DNA of 48,193 nucleotides from Natronomonas sp. (GCF_028274965.1 NZ_JAQCNO010000017.1:1-48193); one strand, 5' to 3'. Positions 33,038 through 41,499 are shown, numbered from the stretch's first letter. Notes: a model not told the origin generated them from the sequence alone. Made by a program: numbers and translations.

Positions 33038-34723
33038 ATGAGCCAACAGCAACAGATGGGTGGCCAGCCGATGATCGTCCTCGGCGAGGACTCCCAGCGC
33101 ATGAAAGACCGCGACGCGCAGTCGCACAACATCTCGGCGGCGAAGGCCGTCGCCGAGTCGGTACGCTCGACGCTCGGGCCCAAGGGGATGGACAAGATGC
33201 TCGTCTCCTCGACGGGCAGCATCACCGTCACGAACGACGGCGTCACGATCCTCCAGGAGATGGACATCGACAACCCGACGGCGTCGATGATCGTCGAGGT
33301 CGCCGAGACCCAGGAGGACGAGGCGGGCGACGGCACGACGACGGCCGTCTCCGTCGCCGGCGAACTGCTGGCGAACGCGGAGGACCTCATCGAACAGGAC
33401 ATCCACGCCACGGCGATAATCAAGGGCTTCCAACTCGCAAGCGAGCGCGCCCGCGAGGAGATCGACAACGTCGCCCACGACGTCGACCCCGAGGACACCG
33501 AACTCCTCAAACAGGTCGCGGAGACGTCGATGACCGGCAAGGGCGCCGAACTCGAAAAGGAGGCCCTCGCCGAACTCGTCGTCAGCGCCGTCCAGGCGGT
33601 GACCGTCGAGGCCGACGACGGCGAGACGGTCGTCGACCTCGAGTACGTCAACACGGAGACCCAGACGGGCCGCTCGGCCGGCGAGTCCGAACTCCTCAAC
33701 GGCGCCGTCGTCGACAAGAGCCTCGCGCACGCCGACATGCCGACGAGCGCCGACGACGCCGACGTCCTGCTTCTCGACACCGCGATCGAGATCGACGACA
33801 CCGACGCCGACGCGAGCCTCCAACTCGACAGCCCCGACCAGCTCCAGGACTTTCTGGACAAAGAAGAAGAGCAGCTCCGCCAGAAGGTCGACGCCATCGC
33901 CGAGGCCGGCGCGGACGTCGTCTTCTGTCAGAAGGGCATCGACGACCTCGCCGAGCACTTCCTCGCGAAGGAGGGCATCGTCGCCGCCTCCCGCGTTAAA
34001 AAGAGCGACCTCTCGTTCCTGCGCGAGGTCACCGAGGGCGACATCGTCTCCGACATCGACGCGCTCGGAGCCGAGTCCCTCGGCTCGGCGGACGTCGAGT
34101 ACGACGAAAGCGAGGAGCTGTTCTACGTCGAGGGCACCGGCGAGGACAGCCACGGCGTGACGCTTCTGCTCCGCGGGTCGACGGACCACGTCGTCGACGA
34201 ACTCGAGCGGGGCATCGGTGACGCCCTCGAGGTCGTCGCACAGACCGTCTCCGACGGCCGCGTGCTGGCCGGCGGCGGCGCGGTCGAGGTCGAAGTCGCC
34301 CGACGCGTCCGCGATTACGCCGACAGCGTCTCCGGGCGCGAACAGCTGGCTGTCGAGGCCTTCGCCGACGCCCTCGAACTCGTTCCGCGCGTCCTCGCGG
34401 GCAACGCCGGCCTCGACTCGATCGACACCCTCGTCGATCTCCGCTCGGCGCACGACGACGGCGACGAGACGGCCGGGCTCAACGTCTTCACCGGCGAGGT
34501 GGTCGACACCTTCGAAGCCGGCGTCGTCGAGCCCGCACACGCCAAGCGACAGGGCATCTCCTCGGCCACCGAGGCCGCGAACCTCGTGCTCAAGATCGAC
34601 GACATCATCGCGGCCGGCGACCTCTCGACGGAGGGCGAGGAGCCCGAAGGCGGCGCCGGCGGTCCCGGCGGTATGGGCGGCGGCATGGGCGGTATGGGCG
34701 GCGGCATGGGCGGCATGATGTAG
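33038..34723 (+). CDS. Thermosome (group II chaperonin) subunit, complete
   Basis: 561 residues. ATP-driven protein folding machine. The N-terminus is MSQQQQMGGQPMIVLGEDSQ; STLGPKGMDKML, TNDGVTILQEMD and GDGTTT (97-102) form the nucleotide site; SMTGKGAELEKEALAEL, SFLREVTEGDIVSDIDALG and the C-terminal VLAGGGAVEVEVARRVRDYA follow the expected order. It ends in a Gly-Met-rich tail (GGPGGMGGGMGGMGGGMGG) typical of chaperonin termini that project into the cavity; the left thermosome gene is cut before this region. The ATG at 33038 follows its TATA box closely, so longer in-frame readings are excluded. Confidence 0.97.
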   Translation: MSQQQQMGGQPMIVLGEDSQRMKDRDAQSHNISAAKAVAESVRSTLGPKGMDKMLVSSTGSITVTNDGVTILQEMDIDNPTASMIVEVAETQEDEAGDGTTTAVSVAGELLANAEDLIEQDIHATAIIKGFQLASERAREEIDNVAHDVDPEDTELLKQVAETSMTGKGAELEKEALAELVVSAVQAVTVEADDGETVVDLEYVNTETQTGRSAGESELLNGAVVDKSLAHADMPTSADDADVLLLDTAIEIDDTDADASLQLDSPDQLQDFLDKEEEQLRQKVDAIAEAGADVVFCQKGIDDLAEHFLAKEGIVAASRVKKSDLSFLREVTEGDIVSDIDALGAESLGSADVEYDESEELFYVEGTGEDSHGVTLLLRGSTDHVVDELERGIGDALEVVAQTVSDGRVLAGGGAVEVEVARRVRDYADSVSGREQLAVEAFADALELVPRVLAGNAGLDSIDTLVDLRSAHDDGDETAGLNVFTGEVVDTFEAGVVEPAHAKRQGISSATEAANLVLKIDDIIAAGDLSTEGEEPEGGAGGPGGMGGGMGGMGGGMGGMM

Positions 34724-34831
34724 GCCCGACTCCGGAGCGACCCGTCCGCGCACTGCCCGCGTACCGTCCGCGACCCGACCGCGCCGCGGAGACGACCTTT
34801 TTTGTACCGAACCGCGCGTACACCTCCGGCA

Positions 34832-35320
34832 ATGACGCTCTCCGAGGAAGCGACCGAACGGCTCGCCGATCTCGTCTCGCTGCAGCCGACGAAGAACGGC
34901 GAGCTACAGCGGCGGTGGGGACTCGACAGCGGGAGCGAGGTTCATCAGTACCTCGAGTCCGAACTCCAGGAGTACTACTACCGCGACGAGGACAGCCTGA
35001 TCCGGGCGACCCCCGAGGCCGCGGAACTCGTCGGCGTCGAGACGGACGACGACACCGTCCGCGTCCCGCCGCTGCAGGCGCGGATCGTCGGCGTCCTCGC
35101 CGGCCCCGACGAGGAACCCCAAAGCGTCGTCGCCGTCCTGCACGCCCTCGAGGACGCCGGCGAGGCGACCGACGTCGAGGCGGTCAGGTCGGGACTCCGG
35201 AGCCTGAAGGACAAGGGGATCGTCTCCGTCGTCCGAAAGACCGTCCCGACGTTCCGACTCGCCGTCGACCGCGACGCGATCGGGATCGAGGTTCTCGAGG
35301 ACCCGGCCCGAACGGACTAG
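34832..35320 (+). CDS. DUF5797-family haloarchaeal protein
   Basis: 162 residues. MTLSEEATERLADLVSLQPT, then KNGELQRRWGLDSGSEVHQYLESELQEYYYRDEDSLIRAT, looks like a winged-helix unit followed by an acidic linker and a second helical-beta unit (VVAVLHALEDAGEATDVEAV...GLRSLKDKGIVSVVRKTVPTFRL), also winged-helix-like. I recognise the family as haloarchaeal DUF5797; no function is established. A DNA-binding regulator made of two winged helices is a reasonable inference. Upstream CTTTTTTGTACC (34796-34807) is a weak promoter. The stop overlaps head-to-head with the DUF5787 stop in the palindrome CTAG. Confidence 0.85.
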   Translation: MTLSEEATERLADLVSLQPTKNGELQRRWGLDSGSEVHQYLESELQEYYYRDEDSLIRATPEAAELVGVETDDDTVRVPPLQARIVGVLAGPDEEPQSVVAVLHALEDAGEATDVEAVRSGLRSLKDKGIVSVVRKTVPTFRLAVDRDAIGIEVLEDPARTD

Positions 35321-36336
35321 CGACGCCGCTCCCGTTTCGCCTCGAGGAGCCGCTTCGAGGCCTTCCCCGGCCCGCCCTCGATCGGCCACCCGCGGGCCCG
35401 CCACGCGGGCGGCTCGGGCTCGAAGGCGGGACAGTCCGCCGAGCACTCCGCGGCCGTCTGCTCGCGGCCCTTCGAGACGCACCACGGGAACGGTCCGGCG
35501 GGATCGCGGAGCTCGAAGTGTCGGCAGTCGGGCCGCATCGTGTCGGCGTACGACCGCCACCCGCGCTCGTAGGCCCGCTCTGCGATCTCGGTGCGCTTCT
35601 CCCCTTTCCACCCCGGATCGGCGTACTCGAAGCGGGCGGCCGAGCGGTCCTCCGAACCGCCCGAGGGCCGCTCGAGGATGCGCGTTCCGGCGTTCTCGAC
35701 GGCGAGCGAACGGGGGTACCAGACCGGCTCGACGGTCGTCCTCTCGCCGTCCTCCGAGACGGACAACACCCCCGCCTCGACCGGCATCGCCTCGAGCAAG
35801 GCCGGTTCGATCCCGCCGCCGGACGCCCTCGTTGCCAGCCACACCTCGTCGGCCAACCCGACGGCGACGTCATGTTCCAGTTGCTCGGCGAGGACGCGGG
35901 CCGCGGCGGCGTCGAGGTCCGGCTTGTTCTCGATGGCGACGATCCGATCGACCCAGGCGGGGTACCGGTAGCGACGCCTGAGTTCGATCCGGTTGGACCG
36001 CCGTCTCGTCTCGACGAAGCCGCGCTCGGCGGCCCGGTGGACGGCCTCGCGGACGTACCGCCAGGGGTACCCGGGGTCGGGGAGGGCGTCGCGGTAGTAC
36101 GCCCACGACGCCGGCGCGTTCCGGGCGACGTGCAACAGGTCCGAACCGAGCCGCTGAGCGCCGAAGGGAGCGCGCTCCGCGAGGGCGCGCTCCGTCGTCT
36201 CGACGACGACCGTGTCCCACCGCCGGCGTTCGGTGCCGAGTTGCCGCCCGACGACGACGGCCTCCCGGTCGCCCTCCGGGGGCCAGTTCCGCTCGGCCCA
36301 CGCACAGACCCGCAGTTCGAAACCGAACTCCTTCAC
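35317..36336 (-). CDS. DUF5787-family protein, PD-(D/E)XK nuclease-like with four cysteines
   Basis: 339 residues starting from GTG. VKEFGFELRVCAWAE begins the protein. The middle segment PAWVDRIVAIENKPDLDAAAARVL has D130, E136, K138 in a D-x5-E-x-K arrangement followed by a helix with QL and GLADEVWLAT, which resembles the core of PD-(D/E)XK nucleases. The C-terminal region has four cysteines, in PDCRHFEL, FPWCVSK and AAECSADCPAF (about residues 273-305), which resembles the Fe-S cluster of Cas4/AddB-type nucleases. The family name is recalled; the nuclease assignment is inference. The start codon overlaps the stop of a 65-codon upstream ORF (GTGA). Confidence 0.8.
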   Translation of the reverse strand: MKEFGFELRVCAWAERNWPPEGDREAVVVGRQLGTERRRWDTVVVETTERALAERAPFGAQRLGSDLLHVARNAPASWAYYRDALPDPGYPWRYVREAVHRAAERGFVETRRRSNRIELRRRYRYPAWVDRIVAIENKPDLDAAAARVLAEQLEHDVAVGLADEVWLATRASGGGIEPALLEAMPVEAGVLSVSEDGERTTVEPVWYPRSLAVENAGTRILERPSGGSEDRSAARFEYADPGWKGEKRTEIAERAYERGWRSYADTMRPDCRHFELRDPAGPFPWCVSKGREQTAAECSADCPAFEPEPPAWRARGWPIEGGPGKASKRLLEAKRERRR

Positions 36337-36530
36337 GTCGACCCATCGGAGGTACGGTACCGTAAGCGATTCGACTGTGGGGTCGCGGCCTCATCGGGAA
36401 ACGAAACGGGACGAGATGGGATAGGACAGGACGGGATGAAGCGCCGGGTTCCGGGCGGACCCGGCGTGGGCGAGCGCGGCGGGCGTTCGGGTCTTGCGCC
36501 GTCACGACGAGAAAAGCGTCGTTCGGGCAT
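36333..36530 (-). CDS. Possible 65-codon leaderless ORF upstream of the DUF5787 gene
   Basis: The ATG at 36530 lies about 26 nt from a clean TATA element (TTTATA, minus strand 36558-36553) and the ORF ends in a TGA overlapping the GTG of the next gene. The product (MPERRFSRRDGARPERPPRS...) is Arg/Pro/Ser-rich and basic, unlike the acidic proteome, and I do not recognise it. It covers a purine-rich patch of GGGAC/GGGAT-like units. It may be a real regulatory leader, a small basic protein, or a transcribed but untranslated leader that only looks open. Confidence 0.35.
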   Translation of the reverse strand: MPERRFSRRDGARPERPPRSPTPGPPGTRRFIPSCPIPSRPVSFPDEAATPQSNRLRYRTSDGST

Positions 36531-36552
36531 GTAGCTATCGTCCCTCTCGAAA

Positions 36553-36558
36553 TATAAA
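36553..36558 (-). promoter_or_regulatory. TATA box for the leader-ORF/DUF5787 transcript
   Basis: TTTATATTTCG on the minus strand (from 36558 down) in a GC-rich background, about 26 nt before the ATG at 36530 and some 220 nt before the DUF5787 start. The nearest gene it could drive on the minus strand is the coupled pair described above. Confidence 0.6.
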
Positions 36559-36601
36559 CCCTTCCGTCGCGGCGTCGGTTAGCGGCGGACGGTCCGCCCC
36601 C

Positions 36602-37408
36602 TCAGCGCCGGTCTCTCAGCGCCGGGAACTCCGATCGGACGCGCTCGACGCGCTCGACCGGACACTCGGCCTCGACGACGGTCGGCTCCTCGTCCGAGGC
36701 CGCGACCGGCGTGCCCCAGGGGTCGTACACCGTCGAACGGCCGACGAACCTCGAGTCGTCGATCGTTCCGGAGCCGTTGACCGCCCCGACGTACATGAGG
36801 TCCTCGACGGCCCTGGCCCGCGGCAGGAGCTTCCAGTGTTCGACCCGGGGGTAGGGCCACGCGCTCGGCACCAGCACCATCGTCGCTCCGGCGTCGAGCA
36901 GCCGGCGGTACGTCTCCGGAAACCGGATGTCATAACAGGTCGTGACGCCGACCGTGTGCCCGCACAACTCGGCGGTCGGGAGCCTCTCGCCGGGCACGAG
37001 CAGCTCGCTTTCGGCCGATTCGTACCCGAAGAGGTGGTGTTTCCGGTAGACGAGCCGCCTCTCGCCGTCGGCGTCGAAGAGCACGGCCGTGTTCGCGAGG
37101 CCGTCCTCGCTCGGGACCGCCTCGCCGGCCTCGGCTGATGCCTTGAGGTCCTCGACGACCGTTCCGGCGAGCACCGCGACGCCGTGTTCGATCGCCGCCG
37201 CCCGGAGCCGACGATGGGTCTCGCCGCCGAGCGGCTGTGCGTGCCGCGAGTACGACTCGAACGCGAAGTAGCCGACGTCGAATATCTCCGGTAACGCGAC
37301 GCAGTCGACGCCGCGGCCGGCCGCCGTTTCGATGGCCTCGATCGCCCTGTCGACGTTCTCGTCGACCGCCGACCCCTCGATCGAGATCTGCGCGAGCGCG
37401 AGCCTCAT
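36602..37408 (-). CDS. Carbon-nitrogen hydrolase (nitrilase superfamily)
   Basis: 268 residues. The Glu-Lys-Cys triad is complete: E41 in VALPEIFDVGYF, K123 in VYRKHHLFGYE and C158 in GVTTCYDIRFPETYR. These enzymes hydrolyse or transfer amides through a thioester on the cysteine; the YRKHHLF and TTCYDIRFPE forms are typical of amidases such as omega-amidase, so deamination of a short amide is a reasonable guess. The ATG overlaps the stop of the upstream SRPBCC gene (ATGA), so the two are coupled. No signal peptide, hence cytosolic. Confidence 0.92.
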   Translation of the reverse strand: MRLALAQISIEGSAVDENVDRAIEAIETAAGRGVDCVALPEIFDVGYFAFESYSRHAQPLGGETHRRLRAAAIEHGVAVLAGTVVEDLKASAEAGEAVPSEDGLANTAVLFDADGERRLVYRKHHLFGYESAESELLVPGERLPTAELCGHTVGVTTCYDIRFPETYRRLLDAGATMVLVPSAWPYPRVEHWKLLPRARAVEDLMYVGAVNGSGTIDDSRFVGRSTVYDPWGTPVAASDEEPTVVEAECPVERVERVRSEFPALRDRR

Positions 37409-37827
37409 AACTCGAGCTCCTCGTTGATCGACGCCTCGAGGTTCGCCAACTCGCCGTCGAGCTTCCGTTTGAAGTACCGTTCGACCCCCGGAAACCGCCC
37501 GTCGACGGTGAAGCGGTTCGTCACCCGCGTTCCGGACCCCGACGCCTCGAGGGTGTGCTCGCCGCGGACGTCCATCGCCTTCGAGCGCCCGACGAACCGC
37601 ACGTACTCCGGTTCGTCGATCTCGATGTCCTCGGTCTCGACGCGCACGGTCCTGTTGAGACGCGGGATCGGCAGCGAAACGTGCCAGACGGCGGTCCGGT
37701 CACCGGTCGTCTCGAAGCCCTCGACGACGCTTATCGGGCGCGCGCGCTTTTCGGGATCGGCGATGACGGCCCACACCGCGTCCGGCGGCGCGGCGATCTC
37801 GAACACGCGTTCGACGCTGACGGTCAT
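37405..37827 (-). CDS. SRPBCC-family (START/polyketide-cyclase-like) protein
   Basis: 140 residues. SVERVFEIAAPPDAVWAVIADPEK is the classic first strand and helix of SRPBCC proteins; EFVRF-like strand EPEYVRFVGRSKAMDVRGEHTLE, GSGTRVTNRFTVDG and a final long helix VERYFKRKLDGELANLEASI complete the ligand-binding barrel. The fold binds hydrophobic ligands; the ligand is not readable. The ATG at 37827 leaves the fold complete. It is coupled to the nitrilase gene by a four-base overlap, and is preceded by DUF7123 and a small membrane gene on the same strand. Confidence 0.85.
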   Translation of the reverse strand: MTVSVERVFEIAAPPDAVWAVIADPEKRARPISVVEGFETTGDRTAVWHVSLPIPRLNRTVRVETEDIEIDEPEYVRFVGRSKAMDVRGEHTLEASGSGTRVTNRFTVDGRFPGVERYFKRKLDGELANLEASINEELEL

Positions 37828-37877
37828 ACGACACCGTTCGGGAGCGCACCTAAAAGAACGATCGCTCGAAACGGGGG

Positions 37878-38102
37878 CTACTCGGGCGTGACCCGCCAGG
37901 TCGTCGAGCGGGCCCGCGACCACTTCTCTATGTCGACGTCCTCGGATCGCTCGGCCAACTGCGGGAGCCGCGCGCCGACCTGTTTCGCCGTCAGGTCGAT
38001 CGCCTCGGCGATGTGTTTCGAACGGAAGTACCGCTCACCCCCCTTGGCTCGTTCCCGGAGGTACGTGAGGATTCGCTCGTCCTCGTCGCTCAGTTCGTCC
38101 AT
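37878..38102 (-). CDS. DUF7123-family small winged-helix protein
   Basis: 74 residues. DERILTYLRERAKGGERYFRSKHIAEAIDLTAKQVGARLPQLAE is a helix-turn-helix with a conserved aromatic-basic YFRSKHIAE start, and DVDIEKWSRARSTTWRVT is the wing. I recognise this as the haloarchaeal DUF7123 pattern from memory. Likely DNA-binding; target unknown. It lies 50 bp upstream of the SRPBCC gene. Confidence 0.8.
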   Translation of the reverse strand: MDELSDEDERILTYLRERAKGGERYFRSKHIAEAIDLTAKQVGARLPQLAERSEDVDIEKWSRARSTTWRVTPE

Positions 38103-38140
38103 ACCCTCTGTGGGGCCGCGAGGGAGTTAAGACCGTCCCT

Positions 38141-38329
38141 TCAGCCGTACTGGTGGTACGCGGCGATCGAGAGTCCACCGGCGATCATCGCCACGGCGAA
38201 GGACCACCCGGCGGCCGTCTGATCGCCGGTGAACCCGAACACCGTGAGTCCGACGGCGCCGAGCACGGCGATCACGACGAACAGCACGGGGAAGCCGATC
38301 GCCTTGTCTGTCGAGTCTGCGGTTTCCAT
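38141..38329 (-). CDS. Small two-helix membrane protein
   Basis: 62 residues. A short polar N-terminus (METADSTDK) is followed by two hydrophobic segments, FPVLFVVIAVLGAVGLTVFGF and WSFAVAMIAGGLSIAAY, joined by TGDQTAAG. Such small two-helix proteins are common and conserved in haloarchaea (possibly DUF7525, from memory). Function unknown. The ATG at 38329 avoids a longer in-frame GTG start whose extra residues add nothing to the topology. First gene of a minus-strand run ending with the nitrilase. Confidence 0.7.
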   Translation of the reverse strand: METADSTDKAIGFPVLFVVIAVLGAVGLTVFGFTGDQTAAGWSFAVAMIAGGLSIAAYHQYG

Positions 38330-38414
38330 GCCCGGTTGTACGGCACGACACACATAAAGACCGCGCTGTTCGGCGCGCCTGAAGCTTTTTTACTCCCCGA
38401 ACGAAACGACAGCC

Positions 38415-39542
38415 GTGAGTACGCTGGTCGTGTACGTGGATCGGGCCGGCGTGATCGGCCACGACGACCCCGTCGTCGGGTGGGAAGCCGTACAGGCGCT
38501 CGTCACCGACATCGGACTCGAGGACCCCGAGGACAGCCGCGTCAACTGCCTCTTGGAGGCGCTACACGTCGCCCGGGACCTGCGGGACGACGGCGAGGAG
38601 TCGGTCGTTGCGGTCGTCTCCGGCGGTGGCGACGGCGTCAACAGCGACCGCGCCGTCGCCGGCCAGATGGACCGCCTGGTCGCCGAGTACGACCTCGACG
38701 CCGCCATCGTCGTGACCGACTCGGCCGGCGACGAGCGCCTCGTTCCGATCATCGAGAGCCGGGTCGCGGTCGACGCCGTCGACCGGGTCGTCGTCCGGCA
38801 GTCCCACGACATCCAATCGACGTACTACCTGCTGAAACAGTTCCTCGGCGACGAGGAACTCCGGGGGACCGTCCTCGTCCCGATCGGCGCGGCGCTGTTG
38901 GCGTTTCCGATGCTCCTGTTGCTCGCCGACAACGTCGCCGTCGCCCTCTCGGCCATCGCCGGCGTCATCGGTCTGTTCCTCTTGTACAAGGGCCTCGGGA
39001 TCGACGATCTGGTCTCGGCGCTCCCGACCCGGATCCGCACCGCGTTTTACTCCGGCCAGGTGTCGCTTGTCACCTACGTCGTCGGCGCCGGACTGGCTCT
39101 CATCGGCGCGTTCGCCGGCGGGATCGGCGCCGTCGGAACCGACGGCGGCGGGGAGTTACTGCCCGTGCTCCGGTTTCTCTTCGACAGCGTCCCGTGGTTC
39201 GCGGCGGCCGCACTGGCCGCCGCGACGGGTCGGCTGACGGACGAACTGCTCGCCGAGAAGGACATCTCCGGGGCGCTCATGAACCTGCCGTTCGGCGTCG
39301 TCGCGATCGGCCTCGTCGTCCGCGGCTTCTCGGGGTACTTCCTCCAGCGCGCCGGGGCGTTCGGGCCGATCACCGTCCCGTCCGTCTCCTTCGGCCCGGC
39401 CACTGTCGAGGGCTTCGCCCTCTCGATTTGGGGCCGGCTCGCGCTGTACGTGATCGGCGGCGTCGTCGTCAGCCTCGTCGGCGTCGTCGTCACCTCGCGC
39501 GTGGTCGGGTCCGACCGGGCCATCGAGGAGTTCCCCGAGTGA
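38415..39542 (+). CDS. DUF373-family membrane protein
   Basis: 375 residues starting at GTG. The N-terminal 150 residues form a soluble alpha/beta domain (TLVVYVDRAGVIGHDDPVVGWEAV, ESVVAVVSGGGDGVNSDRAV, AAIVVTDSAGDERLVPIIESRV). The C-terminal half has about six membrane helices, for example TVLVPIGAALLAFPMLLLLA, VALSAIAGVIGLFLLY, VTYVVGAGLALIGAFAGGI and ALYVIGGVVVSLVGVVV. This is the archaeal DUF373 architecture; the function is unknown. A T-rich GAAGCTTTTTTACTCC lies near 38382-38397 and probably contains the promoter. Confidence 0.88.
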   Translation: MSTLVVYVDRAGVIGHDDPVVGWEAVQALVTDIGLEDPEDSRVNCLLEALHVARDLRDDGEESVVAVVSGGGDGVNSDRAVAGQMDRLVAEYDLDAAIVVTDSAGDERLVPIIESRVAVDAVDRVVVRQSHDIQSTYYLLKQFLGDEELRGTVLVPIGAALLAFPMLLLLADNVAVALSAIAGVIGLFLLYKGLGIDDLVSALPTRIRTAFYSGQVSLVTYVVGAGLALIGAFAGGIGAVGTDGGGELLPVLRFLFDSVPWFAAAALAAATGRLTDELLAEKDISGALMNLPFGVVAIGLVVRGFSGYFLQRAGAFGPITVPSVSFGPATVEGFALSIWGRLALYVIGGVVVSLVGVVVTSRVVGSDRAIEEFPE

Positions 39543-39600
39543 TAGAACGCGTGGCCGGCGGAACCGACGTTCATATGCCCGCGCCGGCGGTACGAGTGGT

Positions 39601-40320
39601 ATGAGTTGGGTAAGCCTCTTTTCGGGCGGCAAGGACTCCTCGTGGGCGCTGTACCGCGCGCTCGAACGGGGCGCGCCCGTTGAGCGACTGGTGACCGTCC
39701 ACCCGAGTGGCGAGTCGTTCATGTACCACGTGCCGGCGACCGAGCTGGCCGAGTTGGCCGCCGAGAGCATCGGGATCCCTCTCGTCGACGTCCGACCGGG
39801 GGAGTTCGGACCGGCGGCCGGAGACGACGAGACGACGGGCGAACGCGGCGACCGGGAACTCGAGCCCCTCGAGGACGCCCTCGTCGACCTCGCCGACGAG
39901 ACGGGTCCGATCGACGGTCTCACCGCCGGAGCCGTCGAGAGCAGCTACCAGACCGACCGCATCCGCGGGATGTGCGATCGGATCGGGGCCGAGCTGTTCG
40001 CGCCGCTTTGGCAGGCCGATCCCCGCGGGCTGATCGACGCGATGCTCGATGCGGGCTTCGAGATCACCGTCGTCCGGGTCGCCGCCCGCGGCCTCGACGA
40101 GTCGTGGCTGGGCCGGACGCTGGACGCGGCGGCCGTCCGGGAGCTCGAAGCGCTCAACGACGACCACGGGGTCCACATCCTCGGCGAGGGCGGCGAGTTC
40201 GAAACGATCGTCACCGACGGCCCACACATGGACCGGCCGATCGGACTCGAAGGCTCCCCGGAGTTCGACGGCGTCCGGGGAACGTTCCGCGTCACCGACG
40301 CGTGGTTGGGGACGCGCTGA
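39601..40320 (+). CDS. dph6: Diphthine--ammonia ligase-like ATP pyrophosphatase
   Basis: 239 residues. The PP-loop SLFSGGKDSSWALYRAL at the N-terminus marks the adenine-nucleotide alpha-hydrolase fold. GLTAGAVESSYQTDRIRGMCDRIG and LFAPLWQADPRGLIDAMLDAGFEITVVRV, ending HILGEGGEFETIVTDGP, are characteristic of the Dph6/MJ0570 group, which amidates diphthine on elongation factor 2. Start is ATG at 39601, preceded by a 21-nt block that recurs once at 14028 with one change. Good family call; enzyme activity in archaea is inferred. Confidence 0.9.
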   Translation: MSWVSLFSGGKDSSWALYRALERGAPVERLVTVHPSGESFMYHVPATELAELAAESIGIPLVDVRPGEFGPAAGDDETTGERGDRELEPLEDALVDLADETGPIDGLTAGAVESSYQTDRIRGMCDRIGAELFAPLWQADPRGLIDAMLDAGFEITVVRVAARGLDESWLGRTLDAAAVRELEALNDDHGVHILGEGGEFETIVTDGPHMDRPIGLEGSPEFDGVRGTFRVTDAWLGTR

Positions 40321-40445
40321 GACGCGCCGTCCGAGCGAACGACGAGCCGGCTCCCGCCGTGCTCGGCCGCTACGCCCCGCCTCGGTGTTGCCCCCGCGGT
40401 CGTAGATAAGAAGACACTTAATCCGCCCGGCGGTCGGTACGTACA

Positions 40446-41414
40446 ATGAAGGTTGTCGTCCTCGCCGGGGGGTACGCGACGCGTCTGTGGCCCGTCACGA
40501 AACACCGCCCGAAGATGCTGTTGCCGATCGGCGAGACGACGGTCATCGATCGGATCTTCCGGGCGCTGGAGGCCGACGAGCGGGTCGACACCGTCTACGT
40601 TTCGACGAACGAACGCTTCGCCCCGGAGTTCGAGGCCCACCTCGAGGCGAGCGACTTCGAGAAACCGACGCTCTCGGTGGAGGACACCGAAGCGGAGTCC
40701 GAGAAGTTCGGCGTCGTCGGCGCGCTCGGACAGCTCGTCGAGCGCGAGGGGATCGACGACGACCTGCTCGTCGTCGCCGGCGACAACCTCATCGGGTTCG
40801 ATCTCTCGGCGTTTCTCGACTACTTCGAAGCGAAACGGACGACCGCGCTGGCCGCGTACGACGTCGGCGACAGGGAGAAGGCCAGCTCCTACGGGCTCGT
40901 CGAACTCGACGGCGACCGCGTCGTCGACTTCCAGGAGAAACCCGAGGAACCGAACAGCACCCTCGTCTCGATCGCCTGTTACGCCTTCCCGCGGGAGTCG
41001 CTCCGCTTCGAGGAGTACCTCACCGAGGGGAACAACCCCGACGAACCGGGGTGGTTCATCCAGTGGCTCCAGAGCCGCGAACCGGTCAACGCGTTCGTCT
41101 TCGACGAGGCGTGGTTCGACATCGGCACCCCCGAGTCCTACCTCGAAGCCATCGAGTGGCACCTCGACGGCGACAGCGTGATCGCCGAGTCCGCGACCGT
41201 CGAACGGTCCACGATCGGCGAGAACGTCCACGTCATGCCCGGCGCCGAGATCACCGACGCGACGATCGATCGCTCCGTCGTGTTCAGAGACGCCGTCGTC
41301 GACGGCTGTGAGATCCACGACACGATCATCGACGAGGAGACCAGGATCAAGAACGTCAACCTCGCGGGCGCGCTGATCGGCGCTCACACCCGGCTGACAA
41401 ACGGGACCGAGTAG
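40446..41414 (+). CDS. Sugar-1-phosphate nucleotidyltransferase with left-handed beta-helix tail
   Basis: 322 residues. The nucleotide loop VVVLAGGYATRLWPVT followed by KHRPKMLLPIGETTVID is a variant of GGxGTR; VVAGDNLIGFDLSAF supplies the metal-binding Asp; VDFQEKPEEPN is the sugar-binding motif. The last 80 residues (VIAESATVERSTIGENVHVMPGAEITDATIDRSVVF) are hexapeptide repeats of a left-handed beta helix. The reaction is sugar-1-P + NTP to NDP-sugar, but the sugar and base (often dTTP or UTP with glucose) are not decided. TATA-like ACTTAAT (40415-40421) is about 28 nt from the ATG. No glycan gene neighbours. Confidence 0.9.
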   Translation: MKVVVLAGGYATRLWPVTKHRPKMLLPIGETTVIDRIFRALEADERVDTVYVSTNERFAPEFEAHLEASDFEKPTLSVEDTEAESEKFGVVGALGQLVEREGIDDDLLVVAGDNLIGFDLSAFLDYFEAKRTTALAAYDVGDREKASSYGLVELDGDRVVDFQEKPEEPNSTLVSIACYAFPRESLRFEEYLTEGNNPDEPGWFIQWLQSREPVNAFVFDEAWFDIGTPESYLEAIEWHLDGDSVIAESATVERSTIGENVHVMPGAEITDATIDRSVVFRDAVVDGCEIHDTIIDEETRIKNVNLAGALIGAHTRLTNGTE

Positions 41415-41499
41415 CCGCCCGAGCCGCCTCGTAGCGCCGAACGCGCCCGGGCCCCGGTCTGATCGGTACGGTTTTGCGTCCGTCGGTCCGACGTCGCGT

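Noticed and set aside
36390-36440. Tandem repeat of GGGAC/GGGAT-like units, possible minisatellite or CRISPR-like array
   Set aside because: The units are short, irregular and not separated by unique spacers; no CRISPR-type repeat is present anywhere in the window.
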